NCBI GenBank assembly: GCA_945903635.1
Contig: CAMDOT010000011.1
Span: forward strand, 1 to 54,524
DNA length: 54,524 bases
Direction of reading: 5' to 3'
Source: Rhizobium sp. Q54
Lineage (GTDB): Bacteria; Pseudomonadota; Alphaproteobacteria; Reyranellales; Reyranellaceae
Made by a program: the position numbers and the translations under genes. Shown here one piece after another: positions 27,001-34,452 of this stretch. Within the stretch, counting starts at the first letter, position 1, and each line of letters starts with the position of its first letter. A model generated the notes under the pieces. It searched no databases, was not told the origin of the DNA, and was given only the letters and a program-made list of their open reading frames with translations.

Positions 27001-28397
27001 GCGGCTACCTCAGCGTCTATTCCGGCGGCGTGAGTTCGAACGCGAACATCCTGAGCGCAGGCTGGGCGTTCGCCTGGGGCGGCGGCACGGCCAGCGACAC
27101 GGTTGTGGGGAGCGGTGGATATCTCGATGTCTATTCCGGCGGCGCAACAGTCGGGGCTTCCATCCTCAATGGCGCCTGGGAATTCACTTGGGGCAGCGGG
27201 ACGACGGCGACCGGCACCGTGGTGTCGAGCGGCGGCTACGAGTACGTCTACTCAGGCGGTACGTCGATCAACACGACGGTAAAGAACGGCGGCTGGCAGT
27301 TCGTGTGGGACGCAGGCACGACGGCGACGGGCACGGTGGTGTCGAGCGGCGGATACCTCGATGTCTATTCGGGCGGGGCGGCCACCGGGACGGTGGTGCG
27401 CGATGGCGGCTGGGAACTGGCCTGGACGGGCGGCAGCGTCAGCGGCGCCACAGTACTGAGCGGCGGCATCGAGTTCGTGTGGAGTGGAGGCTCGGCGGCC
27501 AATACCGTCGTGTCGAGCGGCGGCGTCCTGGACGCCTACGGCAGCACGATGGGAACGACGGTCAACAACGGCGGGCTGGAGTTCGTGTTCTCCGGCGGCG
27601 TGGCCAGCGGCACGACCGTCAACTCGGGCGGCAACCTCGATGTCTTCGCCAGTGGCGTCGCCCGTGGCGCCACGATCAACAGCGGCGGCTGGAGCTATGT
27701 CTGGTCGGGCGGGCTCGACAGCGCCGGCACGGTCGGCTCGGGCGGCTACGAGGACATCCTGGCGGGCGGCTCGGCGCTCGGCATGACGGTGTCGAACGGC
27801 GGCAACCAGTACGTCTACGGCAGTGCCGGCGGCACGATCGTGAACAACGGCTTCCAGCACGTGTTCGCGGGCGGACTTGCCAGCAGCACGGAGGTGAGCA
27901 ACGGCGGCTGGGGTTATGTCTGGGCGGGCGGCGTCGCCAGCAACACGACGGTAAGGGCAGGTGGCTTGGGCCTGGTGTTCGCGGGCGGAACCATCAGCGG
28001 CGCGACGCTGAGCGGCGGGTTCCTCGAGATCCAGAGCGGCGGCACGGCGGGCAGCAGCACTATCAGCTTCAGCAGTGCTGGTGGCACGCTGGAGCTCGAT
28101 GATTCGCAGCACTTCGCGGGCCGTATCGCGGGCTTCGGCGCGGGGGGCGCCATGGACCTCACCGACATCGCCTTCGGGGCGCAAACGACGCTGGGCTACA
28201 CGGCGGGGCCGGGCAACACCAGCGGCACGCTGACGCTCAGCGACGGCACGCACATCGCGGCGATTCAGCTTTTCGGACAGTACCTGGCAGCCAACTTCGC
28301 CAAGGCGAGCGACAGCCAGGGCGGCACCCTCATTACCTATCCATCGAGCACCCCTGCCGAGCAGCAATCGTTGCTCACGCAACCGCAGCCTGGGTGA
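24072..28397 (+). CDS. giant FG-GAP / Calx-beta / AIDA-repeat protein, probably exported
   Basis: A 1441-residue mosaic repeat protein. Residues 1-515 hold seven FG-GAP (beta-propeller) repeats, each with a [14 protein letters not shown] calcium loop and a [10 protein letters not shown] tail. About 525-590 is an RTX-like patch ([19 protein letters not shown]). About 692-802 is one Calx-beta domain (VTVTEGDSG to [12 protein letters not shown]). Residues 830-1331 are about 27 AIDA-like repeats of 17-20 residues, and 1336-1441 are a C-terminal cap. There is no Sec signal, and few cysteines are seen; calcium loops and glycine-rich repeats suggest type I export to the surface (inference; no transporter genes nearby). 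AAAGG precedes the ATG by seven bases. It lies 203 bases after the kinase gene. Confidence 0.9.
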   Translation: MSFPANIDLWTLDGSTGFKLSGPLTNSYSGDRAGASVSSVGDINGDGFDDVIVGAWTASATFANYASGISYVVFGKSSGFAANIELSTLDGSSGFKLNGAANSDWSGRSVSSAGDVNGDGFADLIIGAPGADPHGFESGASYVVFGKASGFGANVELSDLDGSTGFKLSGVELVGEVNHLNRFSGRSVSSAGDVNGDGFDDLIIGVSGDSTNETLAGASYVMFGKASGFAANIDLSSLDGSTGFRLLGDTHFGSFGKSVSAAGDVNGDGFDDMIVGAYGESPNGVLSGASYVVFGKSMGFDATVALSSLDGTTGFKLSGSAFNNQSGGSVSAGDVNGDGFADLIVGALGVAAADTEPAFGATYVVFGKASGFAANIDLSSLDGSTGFRLHGEFLGGNTGISAASAGDVNGDGFDDLIVGGDWAGPADIHSNLSGASYVVFGKASGFDATIFLSSLDGSTGFKLNRGEHADHLGYSVSSAGDVNGDGFDDLIMGAPGASPNGNSSGASYVVFGGAFGATVTTTGTSAAEMLIGGTGVDTLTGGGGLDAFHGGAGDDRLVAGDLAFRLVDGGTGTDTLALAGSGLSLDITNVLAAAKLDGIERIDLTGSGNNTLAVNALAVLGGIGAVTGGRHVLAVEGNAGDTVAFDTGLWSSTGSFTDSNGTFDRYVLGSAEVDVEQGVTVSIPDAAPVAGSVSVSDVTVTEGDSGTQLATFTVTRTGGTAAFSVNYATSDGTATVADNDYVATSSTLQFGEGVNSQTISVVINGDTKVESTETFQVSLSAPSSGVILADGTGVGTLQNDDAAPVTTVSSGQTLSIFDGQTGSGVVVLNGGTQYVYSGGVANDTTISAGGHEYVFSGGQDSGAQIAGERQVWGGGTASGAEIVNGGVEYVYGSASGATISGGGTQYLDLGGMAFGTTIEDDGSQFIFGNASAVATTVSSGGNQIVYSGGLTIGTTLQTEAWESVWGGGTAAGTTVFGGYLSVYSGGVSSNANILSAGWAFAWGGGTASDTVVGSGGYLDVYSGGATVGASILNGAWEFTWGSGTTATGTVVSSGGYEYVYSGGTSINTTVKNGGWQFVWDAGTTATGTVVSSGGYLDVYSGGAATGTVVRDGGWELAWTGGSVSGATVLSGGIEFVWSGGSAANTVVSSGGVLDAYGSTMGTTVNNGGLEFVFSGGVASGTTVNSGGNLDVFASGVARGATINSGGWSYVWSGGLDSAGTVGSGGYEDILAGGSALGMTVSNGGNQYVYGSAGGTIVNNGFQHVFAGGLASSTEVSNGGWGYVWAGGVASNTTVRAGGLGLVFAGGTISGATLSGGFLEIQSGGTAGSSTISFSSAGGTLELDDSQHFAGRIAGFGAGGAMDLTDIAFGAQTTLGYTAGPGNTSGTLTLSDGTHIAAIQLFGQYLAANFAKASDSQGGTLITYPSSTPAEQQSLLTQPQPG
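24195..25556 (+). repeat. seven tandem FG-GAP (integrin-type beta-propeller) repeats
   Basis: The motif GDxNGDGFxDxIxG occurs seven times, the first at residue 41 and the last at residue 480 of the large protein. Each is followed by a variable loop and a nearly constant block ending in [16 protein letters not shown]. Seven is the blade number of an integrin-alpha-like propeller. Copies 3, 4, 6 and 7 share [10 protein letters not shown] at the protein level. Confidence 0.9.
26559..28064 (+). repeat. about 27 AIDA-like short repeats (17-20 residues each)
   Basis: The core pattern is sxGGxxxVxSGGxaxGTtV, with the last two residues hydrophobic. Units are mostly 17-20 residues, average about 18.6. 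They resemble the passenger repeats of AIDA-type autotransporters and would build a beta-solenoid, but no autotransporter barrel is present in the gene. Two stretches of DNA 117 bases apart (from 27201 and from 27318) are almost identical over about 35 bases, pointing to recent duplication of a two-unit block. Confidence 0.85.
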
Positions 28398-28754
28398 GGG
28401 ATTTGCGTTTCCGTCCTGCCAGCTATGCGAAGCCAGAGTTGCAGGTTCGACAGGATTATGATAGGAAATTTGCTATCTTGGCGGGAGTGCGATTCCGCTG
28501 CCCCCGATCCCGTCAGTCCATCCATCCGTGAGCCTGTCTGGCCTGCCCCGAGTCGTCGCCGGGAGCGCACCGTCACGACACCGGAGCGGCACAGCCCCGC
28601 GATTCGGAGCTGTCCCCGAAGGACGCCGGCGTTGTGCCCGGGGTTCTCGGCAAGCCGTTGAGGCGGCGGGCGAATCGGCGCCGGGCGGCACACGCTGCGG
28701 CACGGCTGGCGCTGGTTTGCGGCACATTCCGTGTGCCGCTGTTGTTGGCTTCCC
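28398..28754. other. 357-base gene-poor gap between convergent transcripts
   Basis: This gap separates the stops of the large repeat gene (+) and the alkylhydroperoxidase-like gene (-). It holds an AT-richer patch around 28455-28480 and a hairpin at 28719-28739. Short open frames on both strands lack ribosome sites and family resemblance, so I call none of them genes. Confidence 0.6.
28719..28739 (-). terminator. GC-rich hairpin 3' of the CMD/monooxygenase operon
   Basis: Perfect eight-base arms GCGGCACA (28719-28726) and TGTGCCGC (28732-28739) around a five-base loop, 15 bases beyond the stop of the minus-strand gene at 28755. No T-run follows in either direction, so it would be an atypical or Rho-assisted stop, or an mRNA-stabilising end. 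Confidence 0.5.
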
Positions 28755-29372
28755 CTAGCCCTGCGTCGCGGGCTCGCCGAGCGACAGCATCAGCCGATTG
28801 GCCCAGTTGAAGAACGAGGCGGCGCCGATCAGGTCGGCGATGGCCGCATTGTCGAGGCCGACGGCGCGCAGGCGCTCGATGTGCGGCGGTCCGAAGGTGA
28901 TCGGCAGCGCCGTCAGCGCCACCGAGGCAGCCACGATGGCGTCCCAGCGCTCGTCGAGCTTGGCGCCGACACCCTCGTCGAGCAGGCGCTGGACGTCGTC
29001 GACGCGCTTGGAATAGGTGGCGGCGAAGCGGGCATGGACCGAGGCGCAGTAGATGCAGCCGTTCAGCCGCGAGGTCGCGGCGGCGGCCAGTTCGCGCTCC
29101 GCCCGCGGCAGGCCGGCTTCGGGATTGTAGAAGATGTCCTTGTCTGTCCGGGTGCGGGCTTCCAGCACGTCGGGGTCGCGCGCCAGCAGCCTGAAGTAGG
29201 GTGATTTTACGCGCGAGGCGTCGACCAGGCTGGTGAGATGCCGCTCGGTCATGTCCTGCTCGGCCATTGGCTCGATCCAGGGCAGCCAGTCGAGCATGTC
29301 GCGGGTGAAGACCACCGGCTCGGTGTGCGGCGGCGGGGTGAGCGTCTTCTCGGTCGGCGTCTTCTCGGTCAT
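28755..29372 (-). CDS. alkylhydroperoxidase (AhpD/CMD)-domain protein, Avi_7169-type
   Basis: A 205-residue carboxymuconolactone-decarboxylase-fold protein. After a low-complexity N-terminus (TEKTPTEKTLTPPPHTEP), it has the core helix LPRAERELAAAATSRLNGCIYCASVHARFAATY, with the redox motif CIYCASVH (CxxC plus His) of AhpD-like peroxidases, and a second half DAIVAASVALTAL with helices to the end. It matches from memory the alkylhydroperoxidase-domain family named after Avi_7169 (TIGR04030), found beside luciferase-like monooxygenases and dipeptide-type ABC transporters. Its start overlaps the previous gene's stop by four bases, so it is the last gene of this operon. The peroxide or other substrate is unknown. 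Confidence 0.85.
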   Translation of the reverse strand: MTEKTPTEKTLTPPPHTEPVVFTRDMLDWLPWIEPMAEQDMTERHLTSLVDASRVKSPYFRLLARDPDVLEARTRTDKDIFYNPEAGLPRAERELAAAATSRLNGCIYCASVHARFAATYSKRVDDVQRLLDEGVGAKLDERWDAIVAASVALTALPITFGPPHIERLRAVGLDNAAIADLIGAASFFNWANRLMLSLGEPATQG

Positions 29373-29944
29373 AGGGTGCTCGCAAGCGTGCCGAGGCCGG
29401 AAACGACCCGGATCTGGTAGGACAGGAAGGCGACGAGCTGGGAGATCGTGACGATGTCGGTCGTCGACCAGCCCGCGTCGAGCAGCGCCTGCAGCGCCGG
29501 TGCCGCCGCGTCGCGCGGATGGAACACCAGCATGTGCGTATGCTCGAACGCCGCCGGCAGCCGCGCGCCCAGCGCCTTGGCGCCGGCGTCGCTCACCTTC
29601 CAGGTGGGACCGGGCGCATCCTCGGCGCTGAGCGGCCCCTTGGGGAAGCGGCCGTAGGGGCCCTCGGTTTTGGCCGCCGCCACTTCCGCGGCGACCGCGG
29701 CGCTGAGGCCCGCCGGCAGCTTGGCGGCATAGAAGGCGTCGGTCCTGGGCTCGCCATGCAGGCCCGCGACGAAGGCCGCAATGGCGTGGCGTTCGTCGGC
29801 GGTGACTTGGCCGGGATCGCGCGGCTCGAACAGGGACGTAAAACTCGCCTGGGCGTGCTTGCGCGCTTCGCTGCGGTTGGCGCGGATCGCGTCGAGCTTC
29901 GAGCCCGGCGCGATGCCGACCAGCGTATCGATCACATCGGTCAT
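29369..29944 (-). CDS. CMD-domain protein, Avi_7170-type
   Basis: A 191-residue protein related to the carboxymuconolactone-decarboxylase fold but without the CxxC motif of its partner at 28755. The N-terminus MTDVIDTLVGIAPGSKLDAIRANRSEARKHAQASFTSLF and the C-terminal helix WSTTDIVTISQLVAFLSYQIRVVSGL are the main landmarks; the last resembles the AhpD second helix. From memory it fits the family named after Avi_7170 (TIGR04029). The catalytic Cys is absent, so it may be a structural partner for the Cys-containing Avi_7169-like protein, forming a mixed complex (inference). Start and stop overlap both neighbours by four bases (ATGA), implying tight translational coupling. Confidence 0.82.
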   Translation of the reverse strand: MTDVIDTLVGIAPGSKLDAIRANRSEARKHAQASFTSLFEPRDPGQVTADERHAIAAFVAGLHGEPRTDAFYAAKLPAGLSAAVAAEVAAAKTEGPYGRFPKGPLSAEDAPGPTWKVSDAGAKALGARLPAAFEHTHMLVFHPRDAAAPALQALLDAGWSTTDIVTISQLVAFLSYQIRVVSGLGTLASTL

Positions 29945-30978
29945 GCGACTTGTCTTGCTCCTGCCTTCACTTCAGGCGTCCAGCCCAGCGCCGGCGCCAC
30001 CTTTTCAGCAAACAGTTCGATCGAGCGCAGGATATAGGGATGCGGCGGATCGATCGAGTGGACCTGCATGGTGAGATCGGTCGCGCGCTGCAGGGTGGCG
30101 TCGGCCTGCAGCGAGGCCACGACCTCGTCGGGCGTGCCGATATGCACGTCCATGGCGGCGATCAGGTCGCCGACCAGGTTGCCGGACGAGAGGTTGCCCG
30201 TGGCCGCCAGCCGGTGCCGCATGCGCGACAGGCCGGCTTCCGCCAGCTTCATCGCCTCCTTGTGATCGTCGGCCACGAACACCGTGCGCGACGCCAGGAT
30301 GCGGGGCTCGCGCCCCTTCGGCAGGGCCTCGAAATAGGCATCCAGCATCGGGTTCTGGATGTCGGCCAGCGACGCCTTGGGCGCATCGGACGAACGCGGC
30401 TGGGTGCGCGACAGCATCAGCCCGTCGCCGGCCGCCCCGGCGCGGCGGGCGCCGGGCACGGTGAAGGTCGCCTGCCAGATGCGGTCGACCAGGGTGGGGC
30501 TCGACGGATAGAGCCTGTCGCCGCCGGGCAGCGTACCGCCGGACCATGCTGTCTTCAGCATGTCGAGATGGCGGTCGAACAGGCCGTGGCGATCGTTGCT
30601 GTCGAGGCCAAAGGCCGTGAAGGCGGTGAGATTGCCGCCCGGACCGACGCCCACTTCGAGGCGGCCGCCGCTCAGCAGGTCGGTGACGACGGCGTCCTCG
30701 GCAACCCGGATCGGCAGTTCCAGCGGCAGCGTGACGATGCCCGTGCCGAGGCGAATGCGCGAGGTGTGGGCCGCGGCATGGGCCAGGAACACGAACGGCG
30801 CGGGCAGGCCACCTTCGCCCTCGTGGAAATGATGCTGGGCGATCCAGGCCGAATCGAAGCCGCTCTTCTCGGCCTGTGCGATCTGCTCCGTGGCGAGGCG
30901 ATAGCGCTCGGCAGCACTCGCCTGGTCGAGCAGGCGCGTGAAGAAGCCGAGACGCTTGATCGACGATATGGTCGTCAT
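29941..30978 (-). CDS. luciferase-like FMN-dependent monooxygenase, KPN_01858-type
   Basis: A 345-residue TIM-barrel flavin monooxygenase of the bacterial luciferase superfamily. Start 30978 (MTTISSIKRLGFFTRLL) is preferred to the open-frame start at 31014, which would enter the ATPase gene. Landmarks are EKSGFDSAWIAQHHFHEGEGGLPAPFVFLAHAAAHTSRIRLGTGIVTLPLE, with the EHH-like motif (AQHHF), and RLEVGVGPGG. It would use FMNH2, supplied by a reductase not seen here, to oxygenate a substrate such as an aldehyde, sulfonate or amine. From memory the family is TIGR04027 (KPN_01858). The neighbours are a transporter and two CMD-fold proteins, so it probably works on the imported compound. Confidence 0.88.
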   Translation of the reverse strand: MTTISSIKRLGFFTRLLDQASAAERYRLATEQIAQAEKSGFDSAWIAQHHFHEGEGGLPAPFVFLAHAAAHTSRIRLGTGIVTLPLELPIRVAEDAVVTDLLSGGRLEVGVGPGGNLTAFTAFGLDSNDRHGLFDRHLDMLKTAWSGGTLPGGDRLYPSSPTLVDRIWQATFTVPGARRAGAAGDGLMLSRTQPRSSDAPKASLADIQNPMLDAYFEALPKGREPRILASRTVFVADDHKEAMKLAEAGLSRMRHRLAATGNLSSGNLVGDLIAAMDVHIGTPDEVVASLQADATLQRATDLTMQVHSIDPPHPYILRSIELFAEKVAPALGWTPEVKAGARQVA

Positions 30979-30988
30979 GGGATCAACC

Positions 30989-32635
30989 TCACACCGAAGT
31001 CGGGGACAAAGCAAGCATCGGCGCCTTCCTGCCCGGAATGGCGTCGATCAGTTCACGCGTGTAGTCGCTGTCCGGCCGTGCAAACACCGTATCGACCGGC
31101 CCGCCGTCGACCTGCCGGCCCTTGTACATGACCGACACAGTGTCGGAGATCTGCTGCACCACGGCGAGGTCGTGCGAGACGAAGAGGTAGGTGAGGCCCA
31201 ATGCCTTCTGCAGCTCGTCGAGCAGGGCCAGGATCTGCGCCTGGACCGTGACGTCGAGCGCCGACACCGCCTCGTCCAGTACCAGGACACGCGGGTCGAG
31301 GACGAGCGCGCGGGCGATGGCGACCCGCTGTCGCTGCCCGCCGGAGAGGGCGCGCGGATGCCGGCCGAGGAAGCTCTCGGGCAGGCCGACCCGGTGCAGC
31401 ATGTCAGCCACTTTCTTCGCCCGTTCGGCCTTGGCCGGGGGCGCAAAATTGAGCAGCGGTTCCTCGACGATCTGGGAAATCGTCTGGCGCGGATCGAGCG
31501 AGCCGAACGGGTTCTGATAGACGAGCTGGATGTTGCGGCGGAACTGGCGCAGCGCCTCGCCCTTGAGGGTGGTCATGTCCTCGCCGTCGATCAGGATCCG
31601 CCCGGCGGTGGGCTTCAGGAAGCCCACGACGCCGCGCACCGTCGTGGTCTTGCCCGACCCGGATTCGCCCACGATGGCGTGCGTGGTGCCGCGACGGACC
31701 TTGAACGAGACGTCGTCCAGCGCGCGGAAAGTCTTGGCGGCGCCGCCGACCGGGAAATCGTGGGTCAGACCCTCGACGACGATGGCAAAATCCTCGCCAC
31801 TGCGGGGTGCAGGCCGCGCCGGACGTGCCTTGCCGAGCGACGGCGCATCGGACAGCAGCCGGCGGGTGTAGGCGCTCTGTGGCGAGGCCAGCACGTCGCG
31901 CACGGTGCCCTGCTCCTGGATCCGTCCGCCCTGCAGCACGACCAGCCGGCTGGCACGGTCGGCGGCGACACCGAGATCGTGCGTCACCAGCAGCACCGCC
32001 GTGCCGTTCTCGCGCCTGAGTTCGTCGATCAGGTCGAGGATCACGCGCTGCACGGTGACGTCGAGCGCGCTGGTCGGCTCGTCGGCCACGATGAGGTCCG
32101 GCTTGAGCGCGACGGCGATGGCGATCAGCACGCGCTGCTTCATGCCGCCCGAGAGTTCGTGCGGGTATTGATCGGCGCGCATCTCTGCCGGTACCAGGCC
32201 GACCCGTGTCAGGAGATCGAGCGTCCGCGCCCGGATCGCCCGGCGATCGCCGCGGCCGTGGATTTGTAGAACTTCGGCGACCTGCGCTCCGATCGTTCGG
32301 ACGGGATTGAGTGAGCTGCCGGGGTCCTGCGGGATCAGGCTCACGACCGCGCCGCGGATGGTGTCGAGCCGTTTCTGCGGCCAGTGCGCGATGTCGATGC
32401 CGTTCAGCCGGATCGCGCCCTGCTCGATACGTCCATTGCCAGCCAGCAAGCCCAGGACAGCCTGGGCCGTCGTCGTCTTGCCCGAGCCCGATTCGCCCAC
32501 CAGCGCCACGACCTCGCCGCGGTCGATGTGGAACGACACGCCATGGACGACGCGCTGCTGGTGGTCGCCCACCTTGTAGGAGATGGCGAGGTCGTCGATC
32601 GCGAGAAGGGGAGCGGTCATGGCCCGGTCAGTCAT
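30989..32635 (-). CDS. ABC transporter ATP-binding protein, fused double ATPase (DppD+DppF)
   Basis: A 548-residue protein with two complete ABC ATPase domains joined in one chain, replacing the usual DppD/DppF pair. First domain: Walker A GESGSGKT at 47-54, signature LSGGMKQR, Walker B LIVADEPTSALD, H-loop LVTHDLGV. Second: GESGSGKTT around 322, Q-loop LVYQNPFGSLDP, signature LSGGQRQR, Walker B VLVLDEAVSALD (where Ala replaces Pro) and FVSHDLAVV. Both look active. The start at 32635 (MTDRAM) overlaps the permease stop by four bases; 32620 is an alternative. The transporter genes lie upstream and the monooxygenase gene starts 10 bases on. Confidence 0.93.
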   Translation of the reverse strand: MTDRAMTAPLLAIDDLAISYKVGDHQQRVVHGVSFHIDRGEVVALVGESGSGKTTTAQAVLGLLAGNGRIEQGAIRLNGIDIAHWPQKRLDTIRGAVVSLIPQDPGSSLNPVRTIGAQVAEVLQIHGRGDRRAIRARTLDLLTRVGLVPAEMRADQYPHELSGGMKQRVLIAIAVALKPDLIVADEPTSALDVTVQRVILDLIDELRRENGTAVLLVTHDLGVAADRASRLVVLQGGRIQEQGTVRDVLASPQSAYTRRLLSDAPSLGKARPARPAPRSGEDFAIVVEGLTHDFPVGGAAKTFRALDDVSFKVRRGTTHAIVGESGSGKTTTVRGVVGFLKPTAGRILIDGEDMTTLKGEALRQFRRNIQLVYQNPFGSLDPRQTISQIVEEPLLNFAPPAKAERAKKVADMLHRVGLPESFLGRHPRALSGGQRQRVAIARALVLDPRVLVLDEAVSALDVTVQAQILALLDELQKALGLTYLFVSHDLAVVQQISDTVSVMYKGRQVDGGPVDTVFARPDSDYTRELIDAIPGRKAPMLALSPTSV

Positions 32636-33510
32636 GGCGCGGTCTTTCCGATCGCCTTGCTGATGCGATCGGCGGCCAGCACCACCAGCACGACCACGAA
32701 CCCCGGGGCGGCCGTCAGCCACCACGCTCGCGAGAGGTAGTTGCGGCCCTCGGCGATCAGCAGGCCCCATTCGGGCGTCGGCGGTGGCGCGCCGTAGCCC
32801 AGGAAGCCCAGGGTCGAGATGGCGAGGATGGCGGAGCCGAACTGCAGGGCGGCCAGCGCGATCACCGAGGTCAGGGAATTGGGCAGGATGTGCCGCCACA
32901 GCACGGCCCAGAAGGTGCCGCCGCTGCCGAACGCCGCTTCGACATAGTCGCTGCGGCGCACGCGGATCACCTCCGATCGAGCAAGGCGGGCGAAGCGCGC
33001 CACCGAGACGGCGCCGACGGCGACGGCGACCTCGACGGTGCCGAACCCCAGCAGGACGATGATGCTGAGCGACAGCAGCAGCGAGGGCACGGCCAGCATG
33101 GAATCGACCAGCCGCATGATGGTGGCATCGGTCCAGCCACCGCGGGCACCGGCGATCAGGCCCAGCAGGGTTCCCGACAGCAGGCCGACCGTGACCGCCA
33201 CGAAAGCGCCGGAGAGCGAATGCACGGCGCCATAGACGATGCGCGCATAGAGGTCGCGTCCGAGGCCGTCGGTGCCCAGCACATGCTCCAGGCTGGGCGG
33301 CCGCAACTGTTCACCGGGAACGCCCACGGTACCGCTGTAGGAGGTGAAGAATCCCGGAGCGACGGCCCACAGGAGCACGATGAAGACGACCAGCCATGCC
33401 AGCGCCAAGGTCACGGGCACGCGCCGCAGTCGCGCGATCCATCCGGGTTGCGCGCCCTCGATGGCGGTAATTCCGGCCGCACTGCTTTCGCCATGCGTCT
33501 CGCTGGTCAT
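32632..33510 (-). CDS. ABC transporter permease, DppC type
   Basis: A 292-residue inner-membrane permease. It has a cytoplasmic tail to about residue 30, one membrane segment (LALAWLVVFIVLLWAVAPGFF), then the family motif LEHVLGTDGLGRDLYARIVYGAVHSLSGAFVAV, a membrane-helix block and the EAA loop YVEAAFGSGGTFWAVLWRHILPNSL. The C-terminus WWLTAAPGFVVVLVVLAADRISKAIGKTAP is slightly shorter than in DppC and lacks the usual LRDRLDP tail. The start at 33510 overlaps the upstream permease stop by four bases, and its own stop overlaps the ATPase start by four, so the three genes are translationally coupled. Confidence 0.93.
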   Translation of the reverse strand: MTSETHGESSAAGITAIEGAQPGWIARLRRVPVTLALAWLVVFIVLLWAVAPGFFTSYSGTVGVPGEQLRPPSLEHVLGTDGLGRDLYARIVYGAVHSLSGAFVAVTVGLLSGTLLGLIAGARGGWTDATIMRLVDSMLAVPSLLLSLSIIVLLGFGTVEVAVAVGAVSVARFARLARSEVIRVRRSDYVEAAFGSGGTFWAVLWRHILPNSLTSVIALAALQFGSAILAISTLGFLGYGAPPPTPEWGLLIAEGRNYLSRAWWLTAAPGFVVVLVVLAADRISKAIGKTAP

Positions 33511-34451
33511 GTGGCCATGCCGATCTTGCTGCCGAGGCGCGGGTCGAGCACGGGATAGAGCAGGTCGACGACCAGGTTGATGCTCACGAAGGCGAGTGCC
33601 GAGATCACGACGATGGCCTGCAGCACCGCGGTATCGTGGTTGCCGACGGCCTGATTGGTGAGGCCGCCCAGCCCGTTCAGGCCATAGACGGCTTCGGTGA
33701 CGACGGCACCTGCCAGCAACTCGCCGAACAGGACGCCGGCGATGGTGAGCGTCGGCAGCACGGCGTTGCGCGCCACGTGCCGCCACAGCACCCAGGTGTG
33801 CGACGCGCCTTTTGCTTTTGCGACCGCGACGAAGGGCTGGGCCAGCACCTCGTCGATGTTGCGCATCAGGATCTGCGACAGTGGCGCGGAGATCGGGATC
33901 GCCAGCGTCAGCACCGGCAATATCAGTCGCTCGACCGGGCCGGGGCTGATCACCGACACGAGCCCGAGCTGGAAGGAGAAGACCTGGATCAGCATGATGC
34001 CGAGCCAGAAGACCGGAACGGAGATGAACAACGACGGCATCGACTGGATGGCGGTTCGCAGCCAGGACATGCCGACGACATTCGACAGGGCGGCGATGGC
34101 GATCGTCAGGATGATCGCCGTCAGGAAGCCCAGCGACGCAAGCTGGAGCGTGGGCGGCAGATTGACCTGCAATTGTTGGCTCACGGGCACGCCGGCCTGA
34201 ATCGAATAGCCGAAGTTGCCGGTGAGGAAGTTGGCCAAGGTACGGAAATAGCGTTCCCAGATCGGCAGATCCGCTCCATAGGCGGCACGAATCTCGGCGA
34301 TCTGATCGGCGCTGAGAGCCATGTCGGGGCTCATGAACTTGATCATGATCGCATCCCCCGGCAGGGCCTGCAGCAGCAGGAAGGCCGCGGTGAAGGTGAC
34401 CATGAGGACGAGCACCGCCTGTCCGACACGGCCGAGCAGGTAGCGGATCAT
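33507..34451 (-). CDS. ABC transporter permease, DppB type
   Basis: A 314-residue inner-membrane permease, beginning MIRYLLGRVGQAVLVLMVTFTAAFLLLQALPGDAIMIKF, the standard first membrane segment and LPGD motif of the DppB class. The EAA loop is FVAVAKAKGASHTWVLWRHVARNAVLPTLTI, and the tail NLVVDLLYPVLDPRL is typical. It starts two bases after the binding-protein stop and its stop overlaps the DppC-type start by four bases. It forms the membrane channel with the neighbouring permease; the substrate is defined by the upstream binding protein. Confidence 0.93.
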   Translation of the reverse strand: MIRYLLGRVGQAVLVLMVTFTAAFLLLQALPGDAIMIKFMSPDMALSADQIAEIRAAYGADLPIWERYFRTLANFLTGNFGYSIQAGVPVSQQLQVNLPPTLQLASLGFLTAIILTIAIAALSNVVGMSWLRTAIQSMPSLFISVPVFWLGIMLIQVFSFQLGLVSVISPGPVERLILPVLTLAIPISAPLSQILMRNIDEVLAQPFVAVAKAKGASHTWVLWRHVARNAVLPTLTIAGVLFGELLAGAVVTEAVYGLNGLGGLTNQAVGNHDTAVLQAIVVISALAFVSINLVVDLLYPVLDPRLGSKIGMAT

Positions 34452-34452
34452 G

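Noticed and set aside
24072-28397. Possibility that the glycine-rich repeats form a CRISPR or other DNA-level array
   Set aside because: The repeats are in frame, vary at third positions, and code for a regular protein pattern; there are no constant direct repeats with unique spacers.
28528-28758. 76-codon plus-strand open frame in the gap after the large repeat gene
   Set aside because: Arginine/glycine-rich with no ribosome site, no similarity I recognise, and it overlaps the hairpin and the stop of the convergent gene.
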